From JADYZU01 sp964540965 (lineage in GTDB: Bacteria > Pseudomonadota > Alphaproteobacteria > Rhodobacterales > Rhodobacteraceae), in assembly GCA_964540965.1 (NCBI GenBank), contig CAZIOT010000001.1:62001-126000 (forward strand): a stretch of 64,000 nucleotides of DNA, written 5' to 3'. The notes beneath the pieces are model-generated. The model worked only from the letters and a program-made list of their open reading frames with translations. It made no database searches and was not told the DNA's origin. Position numbers and translations under genes: made by a program. This document shows, one piece after another, positions 53,460-63,615 of this stretch (positions are counted from its first letter, which is position 1; each line of letters starts with the position of its first letter).

Positions 53460-55192
53460 CCCTGCTTTCGGCCCTTGTCCGTGCCTGCGACCGGATGCCG
53501 GACGCGCCACCCTTTGGCTATTCTTCGGAAAAGATCGGCTTCTGCGTGGTGCTGAACCCGAACGGGTCGGTCTCCGAGGTGGTGGATCTGCGCGCCACGG
53601 ACAAGAAGCGCAGTCCCAAGATCATCGCCGTGCCGCAGGCAAGGAAGCGGACGGTGGGCATCGACCCGAATGCCCTGTGGGACAAGACCGCCTATGCGCT
53701 GGGCGTCACCGCCGGCGAAGGCAAGCGCACGGCCGAGGAACATGCCGCCTTCCGGCAACGCCATCTCGACTGGCTGGACGGGACCACGGACGAGGGCCTG
53801 TTGGCGCTGCGCCGGTTCATCGACCTCTGGACCCCCGACCGGTTCGTTCCGCCGCAATGGCGGGACGATCTCAGGGACCAGAATCTGGTCTTCCGGCTCG
53901 AGTCGGACACGGGTTTTCTGCACGACCGCCCGGCCGCGCGGGAATTGTGGCGCAGCATCCAGTCCGCCGGCGCCTCGGATCCGCAAATCTGTCTGGTGAC
54001 CGGAACGGCAGGCCCGGTGTCGCGGCTTCATTCCCCGATCAAGGGGGTGTGGGGCGCCCAATCCTCGGGCGCGAGCCTGATTTCCTTCAACCTTGACGCC
54101 TTCACGTCCTACGGCCACGAACAGGGCGACAACGCCCCGGTGTCCGAAGCCGCGGCCTTTGCCTATACCACCGCGCTGAACCACTTCCTTGCCCCCAACA
54201 GCGGCCATCGCCTGCAGATCGGCGATGCCTCGACCGTATTCTGGGCCGATGCCGCTGACCGGCAGGTGTCCGAGGAGGCGGACAGCCTGTTCAGCCTGAT
54301 GTTCGACAGCCGTGCCGACGACAGGATCGAATCGCAAAAGCTTGGCGCCCGGCTTGAGGCCATTCGTCGGGGCGAGCGGCTGTCCAGCATCGCCCCCGAA
54401 TTGTCACAGGGCGTCAGGTTCCATGTGCTGGGGCTGGCCCCCAATGCGGCGCGGCTTTCCGTACGCTTCTATTGGGAAAACGACTTTGGCACCCTGACCG
54501 CCAACTATCAGCGCTATCTTGACGACATGCGGCTTGACCCGCCGCCGCGCGACGGCTGGCCTGCGCTGTGGCGCTATCTGGTCGAGCTTGCCGTGCAGAA
54601 CAAGCGCGAGAATATCCCGCCGCGTGTCGCCGGCGAATGGATGCGCGCGATCCTTGCCGGCACGCCCTATCCGCTTACGCTGTTGTCCACTGCGCTCATG
54701 CGTATCCGCGCCGATGGCGAGGTGAACGCCCTGCGCGCGGCGATCCTGAAAGCCGTTCTCATCCGCACCCTCGCCAAGGAGGTTCCCGTGGCGCTCGATC
54801 CCGCCAATACCGACAAGGGCTATGTCCTTGGCCGCCTGTTCGCCGTCTACGAAGAGGTCCAGCGCGCCGCGCTGGGCGGCAATGTCAATGCCACCATCCG
54901 GGATAAATTCTATGGCGCCGCCTCGGCCTCGCCGCAAAAGGTGTTCGCGGCGCTGAATTCCGGATCGCAGAACCATTTCTCCAAGCTGCGCAAGCAATCG
55001 CCCGGCCGGGCCGTCAATCTGGATAAGCTGATTGCCGGCATCATGGAGCAGATGGATCCGTCCAACGACCCGATCCCGGCCACCCTGAACACCGCCCAGC
55101 AGGCGCTGTTCGGTATCGGCTATTACCACCAGCGCAGCGATTTCTTCCGCAAGGCCGAGGACAGGGGCACCCCGCAGGACGTCACCGAATGA
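53456..55192 (+). CDS. cas8c: Type I-C Cas8c (Csd1), large Cascade subunit
   Basis: A 578-aa protein that recognises the PAM and bridges Cascade to Cas3. The N-terminus MTLLSALVRACDRMPDAPPFGYSSEKIGFCVVLNPNGSV and the later GAQSSGASLISFNLDAFTSYGHEQGDNAPVSEAAAFAYTTALN are Csd1 hallmarks. The C-terminal end (KVFAALNSGSQNHFSKLRKQSPGRAVNLDKL) matches the internally translated Cas11c region; whether an internal start is used here is not visible. ATGA overlaps join it to cas5 and cas7. Confidence 0.93.
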   Translation: MTLLSALVRACDRMPDAPPFGYSSEKIGFCVVLNPNGSVSEVVDLRATDKKRSPKIIAVPQARKRTVGIDPNALWDKTAYALGVTAGEGKRTAEEHAAFRQRHLDWLDGTTDEGLLALRRFIDLWTPDRFVPPQWRDDLRDQNLVFRLESDTGFLHDRPAARELWRSIQSAGASDPQICLVTGTAGPVSRLHSPIKGVWGAQSSGASLISFNLDAFTSYGHEQGDNAPVSEAAAFAYTTALNHFLAPNSGHRLQIGDASTVFWADAADRQVSEEADSLFSLMFDSRADDRIESQKLGARLEAIRRGERLSSIAPELSQGVRFHVLGLAPNAARLSVRFYWENDFGTLTANYQRYLDDMRLDPPPRDGWPALWRYLVELAVQNKRENIPPRVAGEWMRAILAGTPYPLTLLSTALMRIRADGEVNALRAAILKAVLIRTLAKEVPVALDPANTDKGYVLGRLFAVYEEVQRAALGGNVNATIRDKFYGAASASPQKVFAALNSGSQNHFSKLRKQSPGRAVNLDKLIAGIMEQMDPSNDPIPATLNTAQQALFGIGYYHQRSDFFRKAEDRGTPQDVTE

Positions 55193-55242
55193 CCGCCCAG
55201 CCCGACCTTTTCGCGCCCGCCGCCCTTGAAGGAGCCCGATCC

Positions 55243-56196
55243 ATGCCCACGCTTGCCAGCCGCTACGATTTTGCCCTGATCTTCGATGTCACCAACGGCA
55301 ATCCGAACGGCGACCCCGATGCCGGCAACCTGCCGCGGCTTGACCCCGAGACCAATCACGGGCTGGTCAGCGACGTCAGCCTCAAGCGCAAGATCCGCAA
55401 CTATGTGGAACTGGCGCGGGAAGGGCAGGCCGGCCACCATATCTATGTGCAGGAAGGGTCGATCCTGAACGACAAGCACCGGCAGGCCTATGTCGCGCTG
55501 CGTCCGGGCGATGCGAAAGCCGAAAAGGACACCAAGCTGAACCCGAAGGACGACACCGAGGCTAAGGCGCTGCGCAACTGGATGTGCGCCAATTTCTTTG
55601 ACGTGCGCACCTTTGGCGCCGTGATGTCCACCGGCATCAACTGCGGCCAGGTCAAGGGGCCGGTGCAGATGACCTTCGCCACCTCGGTCGAGCCGATCCT
55701 GCCGGTGGAAATCACCGTGACCCGCATGGCCGCCACCAACGAGGCGGAAAAGAAGAAGGCGGCCGAAGGCACCGATGGCGACAGCCGCACTGACAACCGC
55801 ACCATGGGCCGCAAGCATATCGTGCCCTATGGCCTGTATGTTGCCCATGGCTTCATTTCGGCCAAGTTCGCCGAACGCACCGGCTTTTCCGACGCCGACC
55901 TGGACCTGCTGTTCGAGGCGCTGAAGTCGATGTTCGAACATGACCGTTCCGCCGCGCGGGGCGAGATGACGACCCGCCGCCTGATCGCCTTCCGTCATGC
56001 CAATGCCCTGGGCAACGCCCCCGCCCATGCCCTGTTCGACCGCATCCGCATCGGCCGCAACGTGGATGGCGAATTCCGCGCCATCGACGACCGCGGCATC
56101 GGCAACCTGCCCCCGGCGCGCAAGTTCAGCGACTACCGCATCGAGATCGACCGCGACGGCCTGCCCGACGGGGTGGAGATTCTGGATCTGGTGTGA
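55243..56196 (+). CDS. cas7: Type I-C Cas7 (Csd2), Cascade backbone
   Basis: A 317-aa RAMP protein that coats the crRNA in several copies. RYDFALIFDVTNGNPNGDPDAGNLPRLDPET near the N-terminus is the Csd2 signature. ATG at 55243 is preferred: AAGGAG lies eight bases upstream, and the product then starts as usual for the family. An in-frame ATG at 55189 overlaps the cas8c stop (ATGA) and would add 18 residues, so coupling to cas8c is also possible. Its stop overlaps cas4. Confidence 0.93.
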   Translation: MPTLASRYDFALIFDVTNGNPNGDPDAGNLPRLDPETNHGLVSDVSLKRKIRNYVELAREGQAGHHIYVQEGSILNDKHRQAYVALRPGDAKAEKDTKLNPKDDTEAKALRNWMCANFFDVRTFGAVMSTGINCGQVKGPVQMTFATSVEPILPVEITVTRMAATNEAEKKKAAEGTDGDSRTDNRTMGRKHIVPYGLYVAHGFISAKFAERTGFSDADLDLLFEALKSMFEHDRSAARGEMTTRRLIAFRHANALGNAPAHALFDRIRIGRNVDGEFRAIDDRGIGNLPPARKFSDYRIEIDRDGLPDGVEILDLV

Positions 56197-56831
56197 TGAT
56201 GATCGCCGGGACGGAACCGATCCCCCTCTCGGCGATCCAGCACGCCGTCTATTGCCTGCGGCAGGCGGCCCTGATCCATGTCGAACGGCTCTGGGCCGAA
56301 AACCGCTTTACCGCCGAGGGCGATGTGCTGCATGCCGTCGCCGACAAGGGCGGCAGTCGCGGGGGCCGCGGCGTCCGGCGGGTGATGTCGCTGCCGCTGG
56401 CCTCGGCCCGGCTGAACCTGACAGGGGTGGCCGATCTTGTCGAATTCGCGCCGGGGCCGGGGGGCGAAACCGCCTTTCCTGTCGAATACAAGCGCGGCAA
56501 GCCCAAGCTGCACCGCGCGGACGAGGCGCAGCTTTGCGCACAGGCCCTCTGCCTTGAAGAGATGACCGGCCGCCCGGTGCCGGCGGGTGCCCTGTTCTAT
56601 GCCCAGACCAAAAGGCGCGTCGCCGTCCCGTTCGACCCCGACCTGCGCGCCCTGACCGAAGCCACCATTGCCGCGCTCGCCGGCGTATTGGCCAACGGCA
56701 GCACCCCGCCGCCGACCACGCACAAGGCCCGCTGCCGGGCCTGTTCCCTGATGGAGCTTTGCCGGCCCGAGACCTTTGCCCGCCCGGTGCGGCAATGGCG
56801 CGACCGTATGGTGGCGCGGGCGGTGGAATGA
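56193..56831 (+). CDS. cas4: Cas4 adaptation exonuclease
   Basis: A 212-aa Fe-S exonuclease that trims prespacers and helps PAM choice with Cas1-Cas2. The RecB-type motif is AFPVEYKRGKPKLH near residues 91-104. Cysteine ligands are in AVYCLRQAAL near residue 22 and in KARCRACSLMELCRPET near residues 176-192, four cysteines in all. It starts at GTG 56193 or ATG 56196, overlapping the cas7 stop, and its stop overlaps the cas1 ATG. Confidence 0.93.
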   Translation: MMMIAGTEPIPLSAIQHAVYCLRQAALIHVERLWAENRFTAEGDVLHAVADKGGSRGGRGVRRVMSLPLASARLNLTGVADLVEFAPGPGGETAFPVEYKRGKPKLHRADEAQLCAQALCLEEMTGRPVPAGALFYAQTKRRVAVPFDPDLRALTEATIAALAGVLANGSTPPPTTHKARCRACSLMELCRPETFARPVRQWRDRMVARAVE

Positions 56832-57862
56832 AGAAACTCCTCAATACAATCTATGTCACCACCGAAGGCGCCGCCCTGAAGAAGGACGGCGAAAATCTGG
56901 TGGCCGAGGTCGAGGGGGCCGAACGGGCGCGGGTGCCGCTGCATATGCTCGCCTCGGTCGTGGCGTTCGGGCCGATCCTGATCTCGCCGGCGCTGATCGG
57001 CGCTTGCGCGGAACGCAGCATCACCATCGCGCTGCTGGACCGTCAGGGCCGCTTTCAGGCCCGGATCGAAGGCCCGGTCACCGGCAATGTCCTGTTGCGC
57101 CGCGCGCAATACCGCGAGGCCGAGGCCGGAGAGGACATCGTGCGCTCGGTGGTCCTTGGCAAGATCGCCAACCAGCGCGCCGTGCTGCGCCGCGCCCTGC
57201 GTGACTATGGCGCCGAGATGGCGGACGAGGCCAGAAGTGCGCTTGAAACCGCGTCGGACCGTATGGCGCGGATCCTGCGGCGTGTGCAGCTCAAGGACGA
57301 CAGCATCGACCTGATGCGCGGTTCCGAAGGCGAGGCCGCCACCCTCTATTTCGCCGTGTTCGACCATCTGATCCGCTCGCCCGACCCCGACCTGCGCTGG
57401 ACCGCCCGGTCGCGGCGGCCGCCGCTCGACCCGATGAATGCGGTCCTGTCGTTCCTCTACACGCTGCTGACGCATGATTGCCGTTCGGCCTGCGAATCCG
57501 TCGGTCTGGATCCGGCCGTGGGGTTCCTGCATCGCGACCGGCCGGGGCGGCCCTCGCTCGCGCTTGACCTGATGGAGGAATTGCGCGCCCCTCTGGCCGA
57601 CCGGCTGGCCCTGTCGCTGGTCAACCGCCGCCAGTTGCGCGCCGCCGATTTCCGCCGCATGGAAAGCGGCGCCGTCCTCCTTACAGACGATGCGCGCAAG
57701 CTGGTGCTGACCGCCTGGCAGGACCGGAAAAAGGACGAACGCCAGCATCCCTTCCTTGACGAAAAGGCGCCGCTTGGCCTTGTGCCGTGGTTGCAGGCCC
57801 AGTTGCTGAGCCGTCATCTGCGCGGCGACATCGACGCCTATCCGCCCTGGTTCTGGAGCTGA
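56828..57862 (+). CDS. cas1: Cas1 integrase (type I-C)
   Basis: A 344-aa metal-dependent integrase for new spacers. The active-site residues are near E167 in [13 protein letters not shown]235 in [11 protein letters not shown] and D247/E250 in [13 protein letters not shown]. The N-terminal beta domain begins [21 protein letters not shown], as in other I-C Cas1 proteins. The ATG overlaps the cas4 stop; cas2 follows after one base. No active-site residue is missing. Confidence 0.96.
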   Translation: MKKLLNTIYVTTEGAALKKDGENLVAEVEGAERARVPLHMLASVVAFGPILISPALIGACAERSITIALLDRQGRFQARIEGPVTGNVLLRRAQYREAEAGEDIVRSVVLGKIANQRAVLRRALRDYGAEMADEARSALETASDRMARILRRVQLKDDSIDLMRGSEGEAATLYFAVFDHLIRSPDPDLRWTARSRRPPLDPMNAVLSFLYTLLTHDCRSACESVGLDPAVGFLHRDRPGRPSLALDLMEELRAPLADRLALSLVNRRQLRAADFRRMESGAVLLTDDARKLVLTAWQDRKKDERQHPFLDEKAPLGLVPWLQAQLLSRHLRGDIDAYPPWFWS

Positions 57863-57863
57863 G

Positions 57864-58154
57864 ATGCTGGTCCTTGTCACCTATGACGTGAACACGCTCG
57901 AGGAGGGTGGCAAGAAGCGCCTGCGCCAGGTCGCCCGCGCCTGCGAGGATTTCGGCCAGCGCGTGCAGTTCTCGGTCTTCGAGATCGAGGTCGATCCTGC
58001 CCAGTGGACCCGGCTCAAGGCCCGGCTCGAGGCGATCATCCGGGTGGAACACGACAGCCTGCGCTACTACTATCTGGGTGCCAACTGGACCCGCCGCGTC
58101 GAACATGTCGGCGCCAAACCGGCCGCCGACCTCAACGGCCCGCTGATCGTCTAG
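57864..58154 (+). CDS. cas2: Cas2 adaptation subunit
   Basis: A 96-aa ferredoxin-fold protein that holds two Cas1 dimers together in spacer acquisition. The N-terminus [40 protein letters not shown] is the Cas2 signature, including the aspartate of YDV. It ends the cas operon; the leader and array start about 220 bp downstream. Confidence 0.96.
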   Translation: MLVLVTYDVNTLEEGGKKRLRQVARACEDFGQRVQFSVFEIEVDPAQWTRLKARLEAIIRVEHDSLRYYYLGANWTRRVEHVGAKPAADLNGPLIV

Positions 58155-58375
58155 CCCGGGGCAGGGCCTTTGGCCGCGCGGCCGGTCAAGGCGGCCCTGC
58201 CTGCGAACCCCAAGCGTGCCGCCCACCGGCCGAGGTTCGCAACGCCGCAGCTCTTTGAAATCGTGATCACTTTCCTCAGCCTGCCCCCAACCCGCCCCCC
58301 CGCAGCACCAAAACCCCACCCCTTCGCACCTCCCGCCCTATTCCCCGTCTGTCGCCAATAAGTTAGGCAGCAGGA
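58155..58375 (+). promoter_or_regulatory. CRISPR leader
   Basis: 221 bp between the cas2 stop and the first repeat. The 5' part is GC-rich. An AT-richer patch (CTCTTTGAAATCGTGATCAC, about 58251-58270) is followed by a C-rich tract, and the last bases before repeat 1 read CCAATAAGTTAGGCAGCAGGA. The array orientation fits transcription from here, away from cas2, because distal repeats are degenerate. No clear -35/-10 pair was found. Confidence 0.75.
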
Positions 58376-61300
58376 GTTCACCCCCTCACGGGGGTGCGGA
58401 TCGAAACATTGCCTCTGGCCTAGGGCAGTCCAAAAATAGCGTTCACCCCCTCACGGGGGTGCGGATCGAAACTTGCTGTTACCAAGTACACGGTATGACC
58501 CATTGCCGTTCACCCCCTCACGGGGGTGCGGATCGAAACCTGACAATATTGCCTTTATGGCTCACCACGATACTGTTCACCCCCTCACGGGGGTGCGGAT
58601 CGAAACGTGACCAAAAAGGCCGCGATCAAAGCCGACACCAAAGTTCACCCCCTCACGGGGGTGCGGATCGAAACCCCGTTGACGGCGGAAGCTGACGGCG
58701 CCGGTTGGCGTTCACCCCCTCACGGGGGTGCGGATCGAAACTACGATATTACGGCAACAGAATCTCCACCGCAAAGGTTCACCCCCTCACGGGGGTGCGG
58801 ATCGAAACTGCAAAAGCCTTTTGAAACATCACCAGAAGATCGCGGTTCACCCCCTCACGGGGGTGCGGATCGAAACAAAAGAGGACTACGAAGCTGCAAT
58901 AGCACAAGAAGGTTCACCCCCTCACGGGGGTGCGGATCGAAACTCGAAATTCTTTAGGTATTCTCTTGCGGATAGCCAAGTTCACCCCCTCACGGGGGTG
59001 CGGATCGAAACATCGCGTCAGCCATGCACCTAACGCATTGAAGCTAGTTCACCCCCTCACGGGGGTGCGGATCGAAACAAGGCATCTTCAAGGTCGTCAG
59101 TCTTATAACCTTGTTCACCCCCTCACGGGGGTGCGGATCGAAACATTCCACCAGACGATTTCAGGTTGACCCCCAAAGTCGTTCACCCCCTCACGGGGGT
59201 GCGGATCGAAACCCGTCACGAATGCCTTCCAGCAGCGAGTGAAGCACGTTCACCCCCTCACGGGGGTGCGGATCGAAACCTGCTCGACCTGCCGGAACCA
59301 GTTGCTGACGGCGTTCACCCCCTCACGGGGGTGCGGATCGAAACGGCCAGTTCGCGGGCGGTGAACCAGGTGCGGGCGGCGTTCACCCCCTCACGGGGGT
59401 CCGGATCGAAACATCTATGTCTTCGATGTCGCGGGCGACCTGATGGTGTTCACCCCCTCACGGGGGTGCGGATCGAAACGTGCTGCGGGTGTCGAAGGGC
59501 TTCAACCGCGAGATCGTTCACCCCCTCACGGGGGTGCGGATCGAAACTTCGCGAACCGCCGGCCGTCGTGCCGGCGCTGCTGCGGTTCACCCCCTCACGG
59601 GGGTGCGGATCGAAACGATTTCTGAGAGGGACAAATGACCGACCCCGAACCGTTCACCCCCTCACGGGGGTGCGGATCGAAACCGTATGACCGCTGAAAC
59701 CCGCATCGGGGGCGCGGTTCACCCCCTCACGGGGGTGCGGATCGAAACCGCCCGGCGCATTGCCTCGCGGGCGGCGGCCTCCTGGTTCACCCCCTCACGG
59801 GGGTGCGGATCGAAACCCCCCTGGCAATCATGATCATCGAGCGCGTTGACGTTCACCCCCTCACGGGGGTGCGGATCGAAACCACCTGCGCGGCCCGATT
59901 GCAGATGACGGATTCGTTCACCCCCTCACGGGGGTGCGGATCGAAACGCGGTCCACGCGGGCGATTGGGTGCCGCTGGTCGGTTCACCCCCTCACGGGGG
60001 TGCGGATCGAAACATACTGTTCGGGCGTCATGCGCAGGGACGCCGGTTCACCCCCTCACGGGGGTGCGGATCGAAACATCACGTCAACCGATGGGGCGTG
60101 TCGTCATCGACTGGTTCACCCCCTCACGGGGGTGCGGATCGAAACTCGCCGTTCAGGATCATTTCGGCGGCTCGCTCGCCGGTTCACCCCCTCACGGGGG
60201 TGCGGATCGAAACGCCAGACGCAAATCAATGAGGGCCTGTTTTCAGGAGTTCACCCCCTCACGGGGGTGCGGATCGAAACCAGCCTGCCGCAGGGCATCG
60301 CGACGTTTTGGGTCGTTCACCCCCTCACGGGGGTGCGGATCGAAACACCTGGGCCTATGTCGACGGCACCATTGCCATGACCGTTCACCCCCTCACGGGG
60401 GTGCGGATCGAAACCCGCCCGGTGTCCGGGGCCTTTGTCGAAGATCGCGTTCACCCCCTCACGGGGGTGCGGATCGAAACGCGCCACAGCGCCATATCGC
60501 GGCACGGCTCATCGGTTCACCCCCTCACGGGGGTGCGGATCGAAACCATGCCGCGCGGGCGGCGGCGTCTCGCTCGTCCGGTTCACCCCCTCACGGGGGT
60601 GCGGATCGAAACTGCCGTGGGCGCACCCGACCTCTTCCACGACCGCCGTTCACCCCCTCACGGGGGTGCGGATCGAAACAGCCAGCCAGGAACGTTGAAA
60701 CCCGGGCAGGCCTTGTTCACCCCCTCACGGGGGTGCGGATCGAAACGCCCGATCTGGGCGGCGGGGACGGTCAGACCCTCGTTCACCCCCTCACGGGGGT
60801 GCGGATCGAAACGAGCGCCATCCTTTCACCGATGCGATCTGTGCGCTGTTCACCCCCTCACGGGGGTGCGGATCGAAACAAGCAGGCCCTGCCCGTCGCG
60901 GCAAAACGGTTGGGTTCACCCCCTCACGGGGGTGCGGATCGAAACACGCCGTCCTCTGGTTTACGGACGGCGTGCCTAGTTCACCCCCTCACGGGGGTGC
61001 GGATCGAAACAGCAACTTCGGCCGCGAGGTCGCGAGCAAGGTCGGTTCACCCCCTCACGGGGGTGCGGATCGAAACAGCGAACCTTAGCGCATAAAGTAA
61101 AAATCCCCGCGGTTCACCCCCTCACGGGGGTGCGGATCGAAACGCGTCGGTGGAATCCCATCCGAAGGTTAGGCAGTTGTTCACCCCCTCACGGGGGTGC
61201 GGATCGAAACAGCGCCGGATTGGGAGGGTTTCGCCCGCGTTTGGGCGTTCACCCCCTCACGGGGGTGCGGATCGAAACGCGTCCGACATGTAGGTCTTGT

Positions 61301-62818
61301 CGCCGACCACGATGTTCACCCCCTCACGGGGGTGCGGATCGAAACCCGGTGCTCCGGGGAGACGCCGTTGGCGGGGCACGTTCACCCCCTCACGGGGGTG
61401 CGGATCGAAACCCGGTGCTCCGGGGAGACGCCGTTGGCGGGGCACGTTCACCCCCTCACGGGGGTGCGGATCGAAACGCATACCGCGCGGATCGCCAATG
61501 TTGGTCCAATCAGTTCACCCCCTCACGGGGGTGCGGATCGAAACCATCGCACTCTCCGCACGGCGTATCGCCCCATGCGCAGGGTTCACCCCCTCACGGG
61601 GGTGCGGATCGAAACCACATAGTTGGAGGCGTCCGAGGTGCCGGTCAGTTGGTTCACCCCCTCACGGTGGTGCGGATCGAAACGGTCATGTAAAGGCGTT
61701 GCCCCCGTCGATGCCGGTGGGTTCACCCCCTCACGGGGGTGCGGATCGAAACGGGTCGAAGGGATGGCCGATCTCGAACGCGCCCTTGGTTCACCCCCTC
61801 ACGGGGGTGCGGATCGAAACCTGTCGTTTGGTCAGGGTGCCGATGCGGCCAAGGTTCACCCCCTCACGGGGGTGCGGATCGAAACGCCTCGATCTCGATG
61901 CCCCACCGCGACCGGGCCTGTTCACCCCCTCACGGGGGTGCGGATCGAAACTGGGGTGGGCTGAGGCGGGCGCGGTCATGGTCGTGTTCACCCCCTCACG
62001 GGGGTGCGGATCGAAACCTCGCTAAACCTTGGATACGGGGAATGCTGGCTATGTTCACCCCCTCACGGGGTGCGGATCGAAACTTGCCGGCGAGAACCGC
62101 CTTCACATCGCGGCCAGGTTCACCCCCTCACGGGGGTGCGGATCGAAACTCCCCCGTCCACTGGAACGCCGCCCATGCCCCGCGTTCACCCCCTCAGGGG
62201 GTGCGGATCGAAACCAATTCGTCTGGCCGGACGATGCCGGCGATCCATGGTTCACCCCCTCACGGGGGTGCGGATCGAAACGTCACCTTGTCCAGCGCGA
62301 TCTGTGCATCACCGGCGTTCACCCCCTCACGGGGGTGCGGATCGAAACAGCGCGTCGTGGCGCAAGGCAGTCGCCGCGGCCCGTTCACCCCCTCACGGGG
62401 GTGCGGATCGAAACGGACGCGGCATTGGCGGTCGCGGCCGAGGTGACGAGTTCACCCCCTCACGGGGGTGCGGATCGAAACTGCCGTGGGCGCACCCGAC
62501 CTCTTCCACGACCGCCGTTCACCCCCTCACGGGGTGCGGATCGAAACAATCGGTCCTATCAGGGGATTGCCGAACCTCGCGGGGGTTCACCCCCTCACGG
62601 GGGTGCGGATCGAAATCGCCCCTACGAATTCAGGGTCGTGCGACGGGCGCAGGTTCACCCCCTCACGGGGGTGCGGATCGAAACACCCAGGCCGGCTACG
62701 AGTTCGCCAGGCGCATGAAGTTCGCCCCCTCACGGGGGTGCCGATCGAAACAACCTGTCGGCCGCCTGCGTGCTCCAGGCGGGCAGGTTCACCCCCCTCA
62801 CAAGCATCACATCGTAAC
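58376..62818 (+). CRISPR. Type I-C CRISPR array, 67 repeats and 66 spacers
   Basis: I counted 67 repeats of 32 bp, with spacers of 32-39 bp (mostly 34-36; one of 39 at 61545-61583). The repeat starts GTTCACCCCCTCACGG and ends GCGGATCGAAAC. It folds as CACCCCC-tcac-GGGGGTG and leaves an 11-nt 3' end CGGATCGAAAC, the expected crRNA 5' handle. Variants: 16 (59381, G to C at base 21), 50 (61652, one G to T), 56, 58 and 63 (62053, 62184, 62517; 31 bp each), 64 (62585, last base T), 66 (62720, two changes), and a decayed terminal repeat 67 (62787-62818). Confidence 0.98.
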
Positions 62819-62874
62819 AGCCGCCGAGCAGACCGCGCTGCGGGCGGGTCGTTGTCCCATCGCATCCGCCGCCC

Positions 62875-63600
62875 CTAATCCGACCGCCGGATCGCCGCCA
62901 CCAGCCTCTCGCGGGCTGCGGGCAGGGGGCGTCCGCCCTGTGCTGCCAGCAGGCGGTGTTCCAGGAACCAGCCGGTGGTGCCCAGCGCGGCGGCGATGTC
63001 GGGGCCGGTGGCGCTGCCTTCGCCGCGCAGCACGGGTGGCAGCGGCAGAAGGCGGTCGGCCCAGTCGCCGGCGCCGGCGCGGCTGACCGCACGGCCCGAC
63101 CGCGGCGAGACATAGGCCAGCCCCTCGGTCGCGCCGGTCACGGCGCACAGGCTGAGGTCGAGGCCGAAGCCCAGTTCCTCGAGAAGCGTTAGTTCCCACT
63201 GCAGATAGCCAAGCGGCCAGAGGCCGGGTTGCCCGGCCAGGTCAAGCAGCGCCGCGGTGCGGTCGTGAAAGGCGGCATGGGGATCGCGCTCGGGCAGGAC
63301 CAGCGACAGCAGCGCCGTCACCGCCGACAGGCCGGCCACGGTCAGCCGGGTTTCCATCGCCGCGGCACGCGATCGCAGCGGCTCGACCGTATAGGCGCCA
63401 AGGTGATCCTCGATCCGCGCCTTCCAGGTCACGTCGACCTGCGATCCGGGTTGCAGCACCGGCCCCAGCCGCCGCCCGCTGCCGCCCCGCACCACCCCGG
63501 CATGGCGGCCATGCGCGCGGGTGAACAGGTCGGCGATGACCGATGTTTCGCCATGTGGCCGCACGACCAGAACGATGCCCTCGTCGCGCCATTCGATCAT
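62875..63600 (-). CDS. recO: DNA repair protein RecO
   Basis: A 241-aa recombination mediator that loads RecA in the RecFOR pathway. The N-terminal OB fold has [40 protein letters not shown], and the helical part holds [25 protein letters not shown] near residues 132-157. Length is typical. It is convergent with the CRISPR array; 56 bp separate the last decayed repeat from its stop, with no gene between. Confidence 0.95.
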   Translation of the reverse strand: MIEWRDEGIVLVVRPHGETSVIADLFTRAHGRHAGVVRGGSGRRLGPVLQPGSQVDVTWKARIEDHLGAYTVEPLRSRAAAMETRLTVAGLSAVTALLSLVLPERDPHAAFHDRTAALLDLAGQPGLWPLGYLQWELTLLEELGFGLDLSLCAVTGATEGLAYVSPRSGRAVSRAGAGDWADRLLPLPPVLRGEGSATGPDIAAALGTTGWFLEHRLLAAQGGRPLPAARERLVAAIRRSD

Positions 63601-63615
63601 GCGGTCCCCGCAGGG

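Noticed and set aside
58408..62786. Self-targeting spacers against genes in this window
   Set aside because: By eye no spacer matched the rest of the window; an alignment of all 66 spacers to the full genome would decide.
58459..63086. Long open frames through the CRISPR array on both strands
   Set aside because: They are periodic translations of the repeat; the array has no ribosome-binding sites or protein-like composition.
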